A stretch of DNA of 58,283 bases from an uncultured Eubacterium sp. (GTDB lineage Bacteria > Bacillota > Clostridia > Lachnospirales > Lachnospiraceae). Under the pieces are notes generated by a model. It saw only the letters and a list, made by a program, of their open reading frames with translations, did not search any database and was not told where the DNA came from. The stretch lies in assembly GCA_910584065.1 (NCBI GenBank), contig CAJTZN010000021.1, forward strand, positions 1-58,283, given 5' to 3'. Position 1 is the first letter of the stretch. Each line of letters begins with the position of its first letter. The position numbers and the translations under genes were made by a program. Below, piece by piece: positions 25,053 to 33,047 of the stretch.

Positions 25053-26840
25053 TTACATTCTCGTGATCAAGTGCTCGATCATCTCATCTACTACTGTAAT
25101 ATAACGGGAAGACGCATTGTAGCACTGCTGGAATTTGATGAGGTCGGAAAGTTCCTCATCCGTCGAAACTCCCATTACCTTCTGCCGCTCCCCTTCTATA
25201 GAAAATACGGTACTCTCCTGATTCTGGATGATGCCACGCCATATATCTCCCTGAGTCGCGAACTGTCCGACGAGCGCGCCGTAATAACCGTCGAAATCAT
25301 ACGTCGCCAGTGAATTCGGATCCAGCGCACTGAAGTCCTGCTGCCACTTTTTCATGATGTCCTCGCACAGATCCCACTTAAATCCCTCAGCGTGGTCAGC
25401 TGACGGGTTCGCCGTCAGCGGCAGTTTGGACGGATCCCGGAGAAGTTCCGGATTCACTTCCAGCTGCTCAAGCGTGTAAAGCGTATAGCGGTCAGACGGA
25501 TCCTCCTCGGTATACTGATACACCTTTACCGGCTCCGTCCCGCCGGGCACATTTACTTCCACTTCCTTATACCGGGGCGTCGTACGCCGCACAAAAAGTT
25601 CGGTGCCTATCGTTTTATCCCTGTCATCGCCGATGGCCGCTTTTTCCGTATCCAATACGGTGATCGTCTGTTTCGTGCCGTCCGCCAGTTCGATCTCCAT
25701 CTCTTTATTCGGGCAAAACGAATCGTTCAGCATCGTGACGATACCGTGAATGAGCTGGTCAAACTGTGCCTGCACCGTCATGACGATCGATGGCTGTATG
25801 GTTTCATTGTATACTTTTACCTCTTCGTTATATCGTTCCGTCGCGTTAAAATACGCCCTCTCATCCAATACCCCTTCTTCATTGCGGAAATCTTCTTCTT
25901 TCGGTTTCACTGGCATATATGTATAATCGGTCGCGTGCGGTCCCCTTGCCACCAAAAGCCCCTTAAGGGAACCTACATCCGAGTTATCTTCTACGGCATA
26001 GTACAACTCATCGCGGATAAAGAAGTCGCCTCCGACCTCCCACACCGGCTTGAGCAGTTTCGACGTCTCGCTCTCATACGCGGTCGACAGATTGTACTGC
26101 ACGTTGCCCTCCAGGAGATACCCTCCCTCGGCGTAGATCGAAATGGTGCCGTCCACTTCCTCAATCTGCCTGTGATTGATATAAGATCCCAGACGATCCA
26201 GCAAAAGATTTCTGGCGTCGCGGTAATCATTGGCCCGTTCGCCGGTCGCCTCAAATTTGCGGATCAGCATATTGTAATCGCGGATCTGTGAGACAATGTC
26301 ATTGATGTCCTTGACCTGGTTCTGCACGTCCTGATTCATATTTTTCTGATACTGGTATAAATGATTTTGCAGCACTCTGGCACGATCGATAAACTGGGAC
26401 GCCACGGATACCAACTCCGTCCGCGCTACGATATCCTGCGGATTTTCCTGAAGATTGGCGATGGCTTTCCACAACCCCTCTCCCAGCACATCCAGGAATT
26501 CTTCTCCTTCCATCTCTCCGAAAACTTCTTCAATCTCTTCCACCGCTTTGTACTGCGTTTCATAAAAACTCTGCCGGCCGAGCTGCAGGCGGTACTGTCC
26601 GTCCAAAAACTGGTTGCGCACCTGGCGGATCATCGCCACATCGGCTCCCTTTCCAATCTGCATATGGTTCGAATAAACACCATACTGCGTCGTGTAAAAG
26701 GAATCCGTCACCATAACCTGCTGTCTCGAATGACCTTCCGTCGTGGCGTTCGCAAGGTTATGAGCCGCCGTATACAACGATGTCTGCGCGGCAGTTAACC
26801 CTGACACTCCTGCATTAAAGCTTGCAAATAAATTACCCAT
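25053..26840 (-). CDS. flgK: Flagellar hook-associated protein 1 (FlgK), canonical copy
   Basis: 595 residues. N-terminal LFASFNAGVSGLTAAQTSLYTAAHNLANATTEGHSRQ is split by the usual D0 helix; the RNDYRDARNLLLDRLG-like segment (ANDYRDARNLLLDRLGSYIN) and EGGYLLEGN are standard FlgK. The C-terminus SDLIKFQQCYNASSRYITVVDEMIEHLI is canonical. It forms the hook-filament junction. It follows flgN in the flgM operon and is the more conserved of two tandem FlgK-type genes. Confidence 0.93.
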   Translation of the reverse strand: MGNLFASFNAGVSGLTAAQTSLYTAAHNLANATTEGHSRQQVMVTDSFYTTQYGVYSNHMQIGKGADVAMIRQVRNQFLDGQYRLQLGRQSFYETQYKAVEEIEEVFGEMEGEEFLDVLGEGLWKAIANLQENPQDIVARTELVSVASQFIDRARVLQNHLYQYQKNMNQDVQNQVKDINDIVSQIRDYNMLIRKFEATGERANDYRDARNLLLDRLGSYINHRQIEEVDGTISIYAEGGYLLEGNVQYNLSTAYESETSKLLKPVWEVGGDFFIRDELYYAVEDNSDVGSLKGLLVARGPHATDYTYMPVKPKEEDFRNEEGVLDERAYFNATERYNEEVKVYNETIQPSIVMTVQAQFDQLIHGIVTMLNDSFCPNKEMEIELADGTKQTITVLDTEKAAIGDDRDKTIGTELFVRRTTPRYKEVEVNVPGGTEPVKVYQYTEEDPSDRYTLYTLEQLEVNPELLRDPSKLPLTANPSADHAEGFKWDLCEDIMKKWQQDFSALDPNSLATYDFDGYYGALVGQFATQGDIWRGIIQNQESTVFSIEGERQKVMGVSTDEELSDLIKFQQCYNASSRYITVVDEMIEHLITRM

Positions 26841-26945
26841 AACTTAACCTCTTTCCCTCTGTCCTCATCATTCTTCACTGTAAACACAGCAGAAGCACAC
26901 GCGCGTGGGACAGTAAAACTTCTACCGTGTAACAATGATACAAGA

Positions 26946-27461
26946 TCACTGTTTCGCATCAAACGTGCCAGCCTCCATAGCAGGTAGGTCTACCTGCGCG
27001 GCACTGCTTGAATAATTACTGCTTCCCGAAGACATCCGTGTACTTCTGATCACATTCATATTAAATTCAACCATTTCCAAAACCTGGTCTAACAATTCTT
27101 TATTTTGAGCATTTAGTTCCTGCAGCCTGGCCACTGTCCGTCGCAGCCTGTCGTGCAGATCCCGTAATTTCTTTTGTTCCAACGGCTGGTTTTTCAGCGT
27201 CTGGACGATCTGTTCCAGCTTCATCGTCCCCTGGGGCTTTCCTAATACCGTCGCGATATCATTGGTAATACGCGTTCTCTTCGTTTCCAATATCCCTACT
27301 TCGTCAACCAGCTGCTGCTCCTCATCCGCCAGTTTTCCGATCGCATCCAGATCATTCGCGACGATGGCCCTCGTTTTTTTCTCCTGAATCGGGATGAGGT
27401 CAGTATATAACTGGTCTTCCCGCTCAAGAGTACTTACCAATTCCTCGATCAAACTCGCCAA
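26946..27461 (-). CDS. flgN: FlgN-type export chaperone
   Basis: 171 residues, all-helical. The N-terminus SLIEELVSTLEREDQLYTDL and the ETKRTRITNDIATVLGKP segment match FlgN, the cytosolic chaperone that delivers FlgK and FlgL to the export gate. A Ser-rich linker and acidic tail end the protein. The start codon is TTG at 27461, 8 bases after AGGAGG; no ATG fits the frame. The position between flgM and flgK is standard. Confidence 0.92.
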   Translation of the reverse strand: MASLIEELVSTLEREDQLYTDLIPIQEKKTRAIVANDLDAIGKLADEEQQLVDEVGILETKRTRITNDIATVLGKPQGTMKLEQIVQTLKNQPLEQKKLRDLHDRLRRTVARLQELNAQNKELLDQVLEMVEFNMNVIRSTRMSSGSSNYSSSAAQVDLPAMEAGTFDAKQ

Positions 27462-27481
27462 AGCAACATCCTCCTAGCTGC

Positions 27482-27754
27482 TCATCCAAGCAGGCGTTCC
27501 GCTAAATTCTCCGCGACATCATCTATCGAAACATTGTACGTGCCTGCCTTCATTCTCTCCATAATGTCCTTCACTTTATCTTCCCGAACATCAGGTACTT
27601 CGGCAGCCGCTTTCTTTGCCACCTGATAATCCTTTGCGATGCTGGAAATCTCAAGGCTGTCGTTTGCAGACGCCGCTGTCTTTGATTTCGATGCCGATTT
27701 CGGCTTGCTTGCCTGGTAAAGCTGGTTTACCTGCATGTACGCATCTATTCTCAT
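27482..27754 (-). CDS. flgM: Anti-sigma-28 factor FlgM
   Basis: 90 residues. The C-terminal half is typical: DSLEISSIAKDYQVAKKAAAE followed by VREDKVKDIMERMKAGTYNV and SIDDVAENLAERLL. FlgM holds sigma-28 inactive until the hook is complete and FlgM is secreted. ATG 27754 follows AGGTGG; a GTG at 27766 is less likely. It is the first gene of the flgM-to-csrA unit and carries its own sigma-28-like promoter, giving feedback on its own regulator. Confidence 0.93.
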   Translation of the reverse strand: MRIDAYMQVNQLYQASKPKSASKSKTAASANDSLEISSIAKDYQVAKKAAAEVPDVREDKVKDIMERMKAGTYNVSIDDVAENLAERLLG

Positions 27755-27801
27755 AATGTTCACCACCTAATTCTCATTATTTTTACGTTTCTTACAATAT
27801 G

Positions 27802-27827
27802 TATCGGATGTTTTCGCAAAACCCTTA
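27802..27827 (-). promoter_or_regulatory. Sigma-28 promoter of flgM operon
   Basis: Minus strand TAAG (27824-27827), 16 bases, CCGATA (27802-27807), equivalent to TAAA-N15-GCCGATAA with T at the first -10 position. It is the only promoter-like sequence before flgM. Confidence 0.75.
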
Positions 27828-27860
27828 ATAGAAAGGCAAAAAAACTTCTGTCAGGTGTGC

Positions 27861-30128
27861 TCAGTTTAGCTGCTCCAGGTTCGCTTTCTGCCCTTTTACC
27901 GCGCGTTTCCGGTTTCTGACGCGTTTGGCATTTAATGTCTTTCCCTCGTACTCAAATGTTTCCGCATCTTGTTCTACAGCTGTGGAGAACGTGAGGGAAT
28001 CTCCCGCTTCGAGCGTGATCGCCTTTACCCCCCGGCTCGTCTTTTTGAGTTCACTCACCTCGCCGACCGGAAATCCGAGCGAAAGTCCTTTTTCCGTCAG
28101 AAGAATGACCTTTTTCGTCCCCGCCAGCACATCGCCGGCCGTCAGCACGGTCACACCGCATACTTCGTCGCCGGCTTCCAGCTTCGTCGCCGCGATCTGA
28201 CCCCGGTTTGTTTCAAATTCCGCTCCCGACACAAGTTTAATATACCCGCCTTTGGTCGCAAATAACAGCATGGATTCATATAAATCCTCAAAGGCAGTAT
28301 AGAGAAGCGCGTCCTCGTCGTTTGACATCCTGCACAGCGTGTGGACGAGCGCCCCCTTGTCCTTGATCTTGCATTTTGGGAGCTTGTCCGCCCTGATCTG
28401 GAACATATTGCCCAGATTCGTAAACAGACAGATCCTGTCGGTGTTTTTCATTTTCAATATATGCGGGTATTCCTGTTTGGCCTCGTCGGATGCTCTCGTA
28501 AATGCGGCCTCATCCATCGCTTTCATGTAACCGAAACGGTCGATGCAGACGAAAATATCCTCGATCTTGACCTCCTCGACGTAAGCTTTTGCCTGCACAT
28601 CGGCCAGTTCCGTCCTTCTCTCCCTGCCGAACTTCTTTTTATACTGACGCAGCCTGGCCTTGATCACCTTGTATAATTCCTTCACATCGGAAAGGATGTT
28701 TTCGTATTGGGCAATATTGGCGGCGAGGTTTTCCTGTTCTTCGTGCAGTTTCAGTATTTCCAGTCCGATCAGCCTGCCAAGAGGCATCGCCAGGATCGCA
28801 TCGGCCTGAGCTTCCGTAAAAAGGAGTGTCGCCGCCTGTTTTCTGGACGTTTCCAGCCGAAACTGGATGCCATCGGTCTTTCCCTCGATCAGGCAATCCT
28901 TCGCTTGCCGGATGGAGGAACTCCCGCGGATGATCTCGATGATCAGGTCGATCACATCCGTCGCCTTGATCAGTCCTTCCACGATCTCCTGGCGTTTTTT
29001 CGCTTTTTCCAGCAGAAAACGGTATTCCCTGGTATATAGATCTTCCTGAAAGAGGACGAACTGCTCGATCATCGTTTTGAGGTTGAATACCCTCGGCTGC
29101 CGGCCCGAGATCGCCAGCAGATTGACCCCGTACGTGTCTTCCATCTGCGTCTTTTTGTACAGGCCGTTCAGCAGGTTTTCGATATCCCGCCCCTTCTTCA
29201 CCTCGATCACGACGCGGATGCCCTCTTTGGACGACTCGTCCCTCACATCAAAGATTTCCTCAAAAACACGCTCTTTGACGAGGGAACACAGATTTTCCAC
29301 CAGCTTTGTTTTGTTCCCCGATACCGTGTACGGGATTTCCGTGATGACAATGTTCGTCCGGCCGTTCTCCCCTTTTTCGATCACCGTGCGGGCACGGATT
29401 TTGATCTTTCCCTCGCCGTGTTCGTATATCGCCGGAAGCTCGGACGCGTTTGTGATAATGCCGCCCGTGGGAAAATCCGGTGCCGGCACGTAGTCCATCA
29501 GTTTCTGGATGGAAATGCCGGGACGGTCCATGTAGGCGATCACGGCGTCGATCACTTCGCCCGGGTTGTGCGGCGGGATGTTCGTCGCCATTCCGACCGC
29601 GATGCCTGTCGTTCCGTTGATCAAAAGGTTCGGCATCATCGCCGGGAGCACGAGCGGTTCTCTTTCATTCTCATCAAAGTTCGGGCCGAACTCGACGAGC
29701 CCCTTTTCCAAGTTTTCCAGCATCGTCATCGCCGCCGCTGACAGCCTCGCCTCGGTGTAACGCATCGCCGCGGCGCCGTCGCCGTCGATGGAGCCGAAAT
29801 TCCCGTGGCCGTCCACCAAAGGGGTGTTCAGCGAGTAATCCTCGGTCATATGCACGAGCGCCTCATAGATCGAGCTGTCGCCGTGCGGGTGATATTTACC
29901 CATCGTATCTCCGACGATACGGGCACTCTTCCGGTGCGGCTTATCCGGGGAAAGTCCCAATTCCTTCATCGCGTACAAAATCCGCCGCTGCACCGGCTTC
30001 AGTCCGTCCCGGACGTCCGGCAGCGCCCGTTCCACGATGACGCTGACCGCGTAATCGCGGAACGAGTTCTTCATTTCTTCTGAAAAATCCAACTGTATAA
30101 TGTTGTCGCTCTCTTTTACCTGGCTCAT
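27861..30128 (-). CDS. parC: Type IIA topoisomerase subunit A, ParC-like (topoisomerase IV)
   Basis: 755 residues. The catalytic Tyr124 lies in AMRYTEARLS; the quinolone-determining region HPHGDSSIYEAL has the sensitive-type Ser85 and Glu89. The C-terminal beta-pinwheel blades (IDRFGYMKAMDE, FTNLGNMFQIRADKLP, TKGGYIKLVSG) lack the QRRGGKG GyrA box, which argues for a decatenase rather than a supercoiling gyrase. Subunit A cuts and rejoins DNA; its partner ParE is encoded just upstream with a gap of under 20 bases. Members of this clade are often annotated as gyrA, so the name is provisional; a search for a separate gyrAB would settle it. Confidence 0.85.
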   Translation of the reverse strand: MSQVKESDNIIQLDFSEEMKNSFRDYAVSVIVERALPDVRDGLKPVQRRILYAMKELGLSPDKPHRKSARIVGDTMGKYHPHGDSSIYEALVHMTEDYSLNTPLVDGHGNFGSIDGDGAAAMRYTEARLSAAAMTMLENLEKGLVEFGPNFDENEREPLVLPAMMPNLLINGTTGIAVGMATNIPPHNPGEVIDAVIAYMDRPGISIQKLMDYVPAPDFPTGGIITNASELPAIYEHGEGKIKIRARTVIEKGENGRTNIVITEIPYTVSGNKTKLVENLCSLVKERVFEEIFDVRDESSKEGIRVVIEVKKGRDIENLLNGLYKKTQMEDTYGVNLLAISGRQPRVFNLKTMIEQFVLFQEDLYTREYRFLLEKAKKRQEIVEGLIKATDVIDLIIEIIRGSSSIRQAKDCLIEGKTDGIQFRLETSRKQAATLLFTEAQADAILAMPLGRLIGLEILKLHEEQENLAANIAQYENILSDVKELYKVIKARLRQYKKKFGRERRTELADVQAKAYVEEVKIEDIFVCIDRFGYMKAMDEAAFTRASDEAKQEYPHILKMKNTDRICLFTNLGNMFQIRADKLPKCKIKDKGALVHTLCRMSNDEDALLYTAFEDLYESMLLFATKGGYIKLVSGAEFETNRGQIAATKLEAGDEVCGVTVLTAGDVLAGTKKVILLTEKGLSLGFPVGEVSELKKTSRGVKAITLEAGDSLTFSTAVEQDAETFEYEGKTLNAKRVRNRKRAVKGQKANLEQLN

Positions 30129-30146
30129 AGCTTACCTCATTCATTT

Positions 30147-32075
30147 CTATATATCAATATTGGCGTATTTTGCTTCTTCCATAATAAACTGCCGTCTCGG
30201 CGGCACGCTGCTCCCCATGAGGATATCCGTCACCTCGTCCGCTTCCACCGTATCGCTGATCGAAACCTGTGCGAGCACGCGGCTGTCCGGATCGAGCGTC
30301 GTCTCCCACAGCTGTACATCGTCCATCTCCCCCAGTCCTTTGTACCGCTGGAGACCCTGAATCTTTTTTCCCGTTTTGCGGAACTTTTCCAGTTCAAAGT
30401 CGTTGAACAGGTACTCGCTTTTTTTTACTTTTTTCTTCCGCACCACATCTTCGTAATCCACTTTGTACAGCGGCGGCAGGCCGCGGTACACCTTCCCCTG
30501 AAAGATCAGTTCCGGCATGAAACGGTAAAAGAACGTCAGTAACAGCGTGCTGATGTGGGCGCCGTCGACGTCCGCATCGGTCAGGATGATGATCTTATCG
30601 TAGCGCAGCTTCGTGATGTCAAAATCGTCTCCGATACCACACCCAAACGAGGCGATCATCGACTTGATCTCGTTGTTCAAAAGGATCTTCTCGAGCGGCG
30701 CCTTTTCTACATTAATGATCTTGCCGCGCAGCGGCAGCACCGCCTGCGTCCGCCGGTCCCTCGCGGTTTTTACCGTACCGCCGGCTGAATCTCCCTCGAC
30801 GATATAGATTTCGCATTCTTCTGGTTTTTTGGATGAACAGGCCGCCAGCTTGCTTTTGGTATCGACGTTCACCAGTTCTTTCAGTACCGAACGCCTCGCC
30901 TTATCGCTCGCCGTCCGCGCTTTGTACGAGCGGCGGACATTTTCCAGTATCTTCTTTAATACCTCAACGTTTTTGTCAAAATAGCGCTGCACTTCCTGGC
31001 TGAACACATCGTCGACCGCGGCTTTCGCGTCGGTATTCCCCAGTTTATTTTTTGTCTGGCTCTCGAACTGCGGATCGGGATGTTTGATGGATACGATCGC
31101 CACCAGTCCATTTCGGATGTCTTTTCCGTCAAAATTTTCCTCGTTGTTTTTCAGGAAGTTCAATTCCCGGGCATACTGGTTCATCACGCGGGTCAGCGCC
31201 ATCTTGAAGCCGGTCACGAGCGTACCGCCGTCCGTTACGTTGATGCGGTTGCAGTACGAATTGATCTGTTCGGTGAACGCGTTGACGTACTGGAACGCCA
31301 CCTCCACTTCGATGTCCCCGCTGCTGCCTTCTATATAGATGACGTCGTCGTGCAGCGGCGCCACATCCCGGTTGATGTATCTGATATAACTCTGTATTCC
31401 AAATTCTTCCTGAAAGGTCCGTGATTCTCCCGTATGTTCGTCCAAAAAGATGATCTTCAGATTTTTATTGAGATAGGCGATCTCCTTCAATTTTTTGCGG
31501 ATCGCTTCCGGTTTGAACTCCACCGTTTCAAATATCGTATCATCGGGATAAAAGGTAACTTTTGTTCCCGTATCCTGTTTGGCACATTTTCCAACGACCG
31601 GCAGAAGTCCTTTTTCCAGCTTGACGATCGGTTTCCCGCCGTTTTTGTACTCGTCGCGGTAAATTTTTCCGTCGTTTTTGATCTCGACCGTCATGCTCTT
31701 CGACAGCGCGTTTACGACCGAAGCGCCGACGCCGTGCAGGCCGCCCGATACTTTGTAGACGCCGCTGCCGAATTTTCCGCCCGCGTGCAGGATCGTATAG
31801 ACGACGCGTGCCGTCGGGATTTTCTTCGTCGGGTGGAGATCGACCGGCACGCCGCGCCCGTTGTCCTCGATCGAGACGCCGCCGTCTTTTTTCAGCGTGA
31901 TATGTATTTCCGAACAAAATCCTGCCAGATGTTCATCGATCCCGTTGTCAAGTATTTCCCAGATCAGGTGGTGCAGCCCCCTCGTTCCCGTACTTCCTAT
32001 GTACATCCCGGGGCGCTTGCGGACAGCTTCGAGTCCTTCCAACACGACAATCTGGCTTCCATCATACTTTTCCAT
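30147..32075 (-). CDS. parE: Type IIA topoisomerase subunit B, ParE-like (topoisomerase IV)
   Basis: About 642 residues. GHKL ATPase motifs: EILDNGIDEHLAG, IEDNGRGVPVD and GGLHGVGASVVNALS. TOPRIM domain: EGDSAGGTVK, PLRGKIINVEKAP and DADVDGAHI; the end has the QRYKGLGEM signature. ATP-driven strand passage with ParC. The preferred start is ATG 32075 (AAAGGA 8 bases upstream); an ATG at 32096 also has AGGA and would add seven residues. A direct repeat TTCCTAAGGA and an AT-rich stretch lie upstream. The usual NSIDEA segment reads NGIDEH, a change at an otherwise conserved position. Confidence 0.87.
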   Translation of the reverse strand: MEKYDGSQIVVLEGLEAVRKRPGMYIGSTGTRGLHHLIWEILDNGIDEHLAGFCSEIHITLKKDGGVSIEDNGRGVPVDLHPTKKIPTARVVYTILHAGGKFGSGVYKVSGGLHGVGASVVNALSKSMTVEIKNDGKIYRDEYKNGGKPIVKLEKGLLPVVGKCAKQDTGTKVTFYPDDTIFETVEFKPEAIRKKLKEIAYLNKNLKIIFLDEHTGESRTFQEEFGIQSYIRYINRDVAPLHDDVIYIEGSSGDIEVEVAFQYVNAFTEQINSYCNRINVTDGGTLVTGFKMALTRVMNQYARELNFLKNNEENFDGKDIRNGLVAIVSIKHPDPQFESQTKNKLGNTDAKAAVDDVFSQEVQRYFDKNVEVLKKILENVRRSYKARTASDKARRSVLKELVNVDTKSKLAACSSKKPEECEIYIVEGDSAGGTVKTARDRRTQAVLPLRGKIINVEKAPLEKILLNNEIKSMIASFGCGIGDDFDITKLRYDKIIILTDADVDGAHISTLLLTFFYRFMPELIFQGKVYRGLPPLYKVDYEDVVRKKKVKKSEYLFNDFELEKFRKTGKKIQGLQRYKGLGEMDDVQLWETTLDPDSRVLAQVSISDTVEADEVTDILMGSSVPPRRQFIMEEAKYANIDI

Positions 32076-32101
32076 TCTATACATCCTTTCAACCATCTAA
32101 A

Positions 32102-32133
32102 TTTCCTAAGGAATAAATTCCTAAGGATAAATT
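32102..32133. repeat. Direct repeat of a palindrome upstream of parE
   Basis: TTCCTAAGGA followed by an AT-rich tail occurs twice, about 15 bases apart, immediately upstream of the topoisomerase genes. CCTAAGG is self-complementary apart from its centre, so this could be a pair of operator half-sites for expression control. The function is unknown. Confidence 0.5.
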
Positions 32134-32179
32134 ATAAGCGAACAGAAGTTTTTTTTCAAGGTTTAATTTTTTGTATTGA

Positions 32180-32226
32180 AAAAAGACCTTGAGAAAAGGA
32201 GGTATAATAGACTCTTTTTCTCAAGG
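32180..32226 (-). terminator. Terminator downstream of the toxN remnant
   Basis: Arms CCTTGAGAAAAG (32187-32198) and CTTTTTCTCAAGG (32214-32226) form a 12-bp stem; on the minus strand it is followed by TCTTTTTTC. It ends the toxin-antitoxin unit before parE. Confidence 0.8.
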
Positions 32227-32272
32227 CCTTTTACTTTCAGTACTTGGTTTCAAAATAGATTATATGTTGCAA

Positions 32273-32700
32273 TCATGTCCGGATCGAACTGTTTTTGAGA
32301 TACTTCTCTATGTATTCCCGATAACCATCTTCCAAAATACGGAACGCACAGCTATTATCTGTTAAAATCTGCTTACAATTGGTAATAACCATCTCATATA
32401 TTCTACCCGCCTTCTTTTGAATACGTTCGGCATTATCCTTGCAAAACTGGTATTCTTTATTTAGAAGCAACCGATATTTTTCATCCTTAATTTCTTTAAT
32501 CACTAATCTTTCAATACACTCATCAGGCACCGGAACCATATAATTAAACCTCAGAGAACCCTTTACTTCCTTTTGATCTCCCGGCACACGAATCAATATA
32601 TTTGCTTCTTGTTTTTTAGAAAAAGATGAACTCCCCTCTTCTCCTTTTCATATTCTTGAAGATATTTATTGTATGCCTCATCTATACGGTAAAAATCCAT
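32273..32700 (-). pseudogene. toxN: ToxN/AbiQ-family endoribonuclease toxin, frameshifted and internally deleted
   Basis: The ATG at 32700 follows GGAGGGTGAC and starts MDFYRIDEAYNKYLQEYEKEK, the standard ToxN/AbiQ N-terminus, but the frame closes at 32593. A second frame (to 32273) continues with SSSFSKKQEANILIRV, then LRFNYMVPVPDECIERL, matching the family's LNFNNMIPVP motif, then EKYRLLLNKEYQFCKDNAERI and KKAGRIYEMV. The two pieces sum to about 140 residues against 160-180 for family members; roughly 25-35 residues containing the RPYVGVL-type segment are missing near 32625-32640. ToxN is the sequence-specific RNase of type III systems, held inactive by its repeat RNA. Immediately upstream are the matching RNA array, terminator and promoter. 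Loss of the centre plus the frameshift makes an active toxin unlikely. Confidence 0.85.
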
Positions 32701-32719
32701 GTCACCCTCCCTAAATATA

Positions 32720-32751
32720 ACAAAACAGGGAGATAATCGCTTATCTCCCTG
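32720..32751 (-). terminator. Hairpin terminator between antitoxin repeats and toxin gene
   Basis: A perfect 11-bp stem, CAGGGAGATAA (32726-32736) with TTATCTCCCTG (32741-32751), 4-base loop, followed on the minus strand by TTTTGTT. The short U tract would let some transcription through to the toxin gene, the arrangement that sets antitoxin excess in type III systems. Confidence 0.9.
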
Positions 32752-32884
32752 AAGAATTAACGATTCGCATTTTAAGCTGCGAAGCACTTGAATTAAAGGT
32801 TCACATTCAAAGTAGTGAAGCACTTAAATGAAAGGTTTGCACTCAAAGCTGCAACGCACTTAAATCAAGCAACTTTCTTTGCTC
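32752..32884 (-). ncRNA. toxI: ToxI-type antitoxin RNA of a type III toxin-antitoxin system
   Basis: Reading the minus strand, a sigma-A promoter is followed about 20 bases later by three contiguous 36-base repeats, then the hairpin terminator, then the toxin ribosome binding site. Known ToxI RNAs have the same layout (34-36-nt repeats cleaved by ToxN into pseudoknotted units that inhibit it). Each repeat opens with AAGTGC and a potential short hairpin closed by a downstream complementary segment. A protein reading frame crosses this RNA, but it is only the upstream extension of the toxin frame. The transcript start (about 32884) is inferred from the promoter. Confidence 0.82.
32754..32861 (-). 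repeat. Three 36-nt tandem repeats of the antitoxin RNA
   Basis: Copies are 32826-32861, 32790-32825 and 32754-32789 in transcription order. All begin AAGTGC and end with an A/T-rich TTAATTC or TCATTT; they share about 60-75% of positions pairwise, and the period is exactly 36 with no gaps. An upstream stretch ending TTGATTT (to 32862) may be a decayed partial copy. Confidence 0.92.
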
Positions 32885-32890
32885 ACTTAT

Positions 32891-32919
32891 ATTATATGCA
32901 AACCATATAAAAAAATCAA
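32891..32919 (-). promoter_or_regulatory. Sigma-A promoter of toxIN locus
   Basis: Minus strand -35 TTGATT (32914-32919), 17-base spacer, -10 TATAAT (32891-32896). The -10 is a perfect consensus. It drives the antitoxin repeats and, by read-through, the toxin gene. Confidence 0.85.
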
Positions 32920-32965
32920 GAAGAACTTAAAAATATTTTACCGGCCAGAACTTTCCACGACACCA

Positions 32966-32994
32966 TTGATTTTTCTAACAAATTGCGTTAGAAT
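32966..32994 (+). promoter_or_regulatory. Promoter of lysA with overlapping inverted repeat
   Basis: -35 TTGATT (32966-32971), 17 bases, -10 TAGAAT (32989-32994). The inverted repeat TTCTAAC / GTTAGAA (32973-32993) fills the spacer and covers the -10, a layout expected for a repressor operator. A TTGACA at 33007 has no good -10 partner. Confidence 0.65.
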
Positions 32995-33047
32995 ATTCAA
33001 GTTAGATTGACACACAAAACCAACACAAATTACGAGGAGGACCCAAC

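Noticed and set aside
24957..25313. Plus-strand frame with a repeated MLNCSA peptide
   Set aside because: It is simply the 18-bp tandem repeat translated; it continues antisense through flgK and has no binding site.
27861..32075. Naming the topoisomerase pair gyrA/gyrB
   Set aside because: The subunit A C-terminal domain has no QRRGGKG GyrA box, so topoisomerase IV fits better, though the distinction is not certain without the rest of the genome.
32593..32823. A 76-codon minus-strand reading frame beginning MLHYFECEPLIQVLRSL
   Set aside because: Its first 41 codons are the antitoxin repeats and terminator read as protein; there is no RBS at that start. The real toxin start is ATG 32700 behind GGAGGGTGAC.
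32754..32861. CRISPR array
   Set aside because: The 36-base units are contiguous with no spacers, only three copies, and precede a ToxN-like gene; no cas gene is present.
33007..33012. TTGACA as lysA -35
   Set aside because: No acceptable -10 hexamer occurs 16-18 bases downstream; the TTGATT/TAGAAT pair is better.
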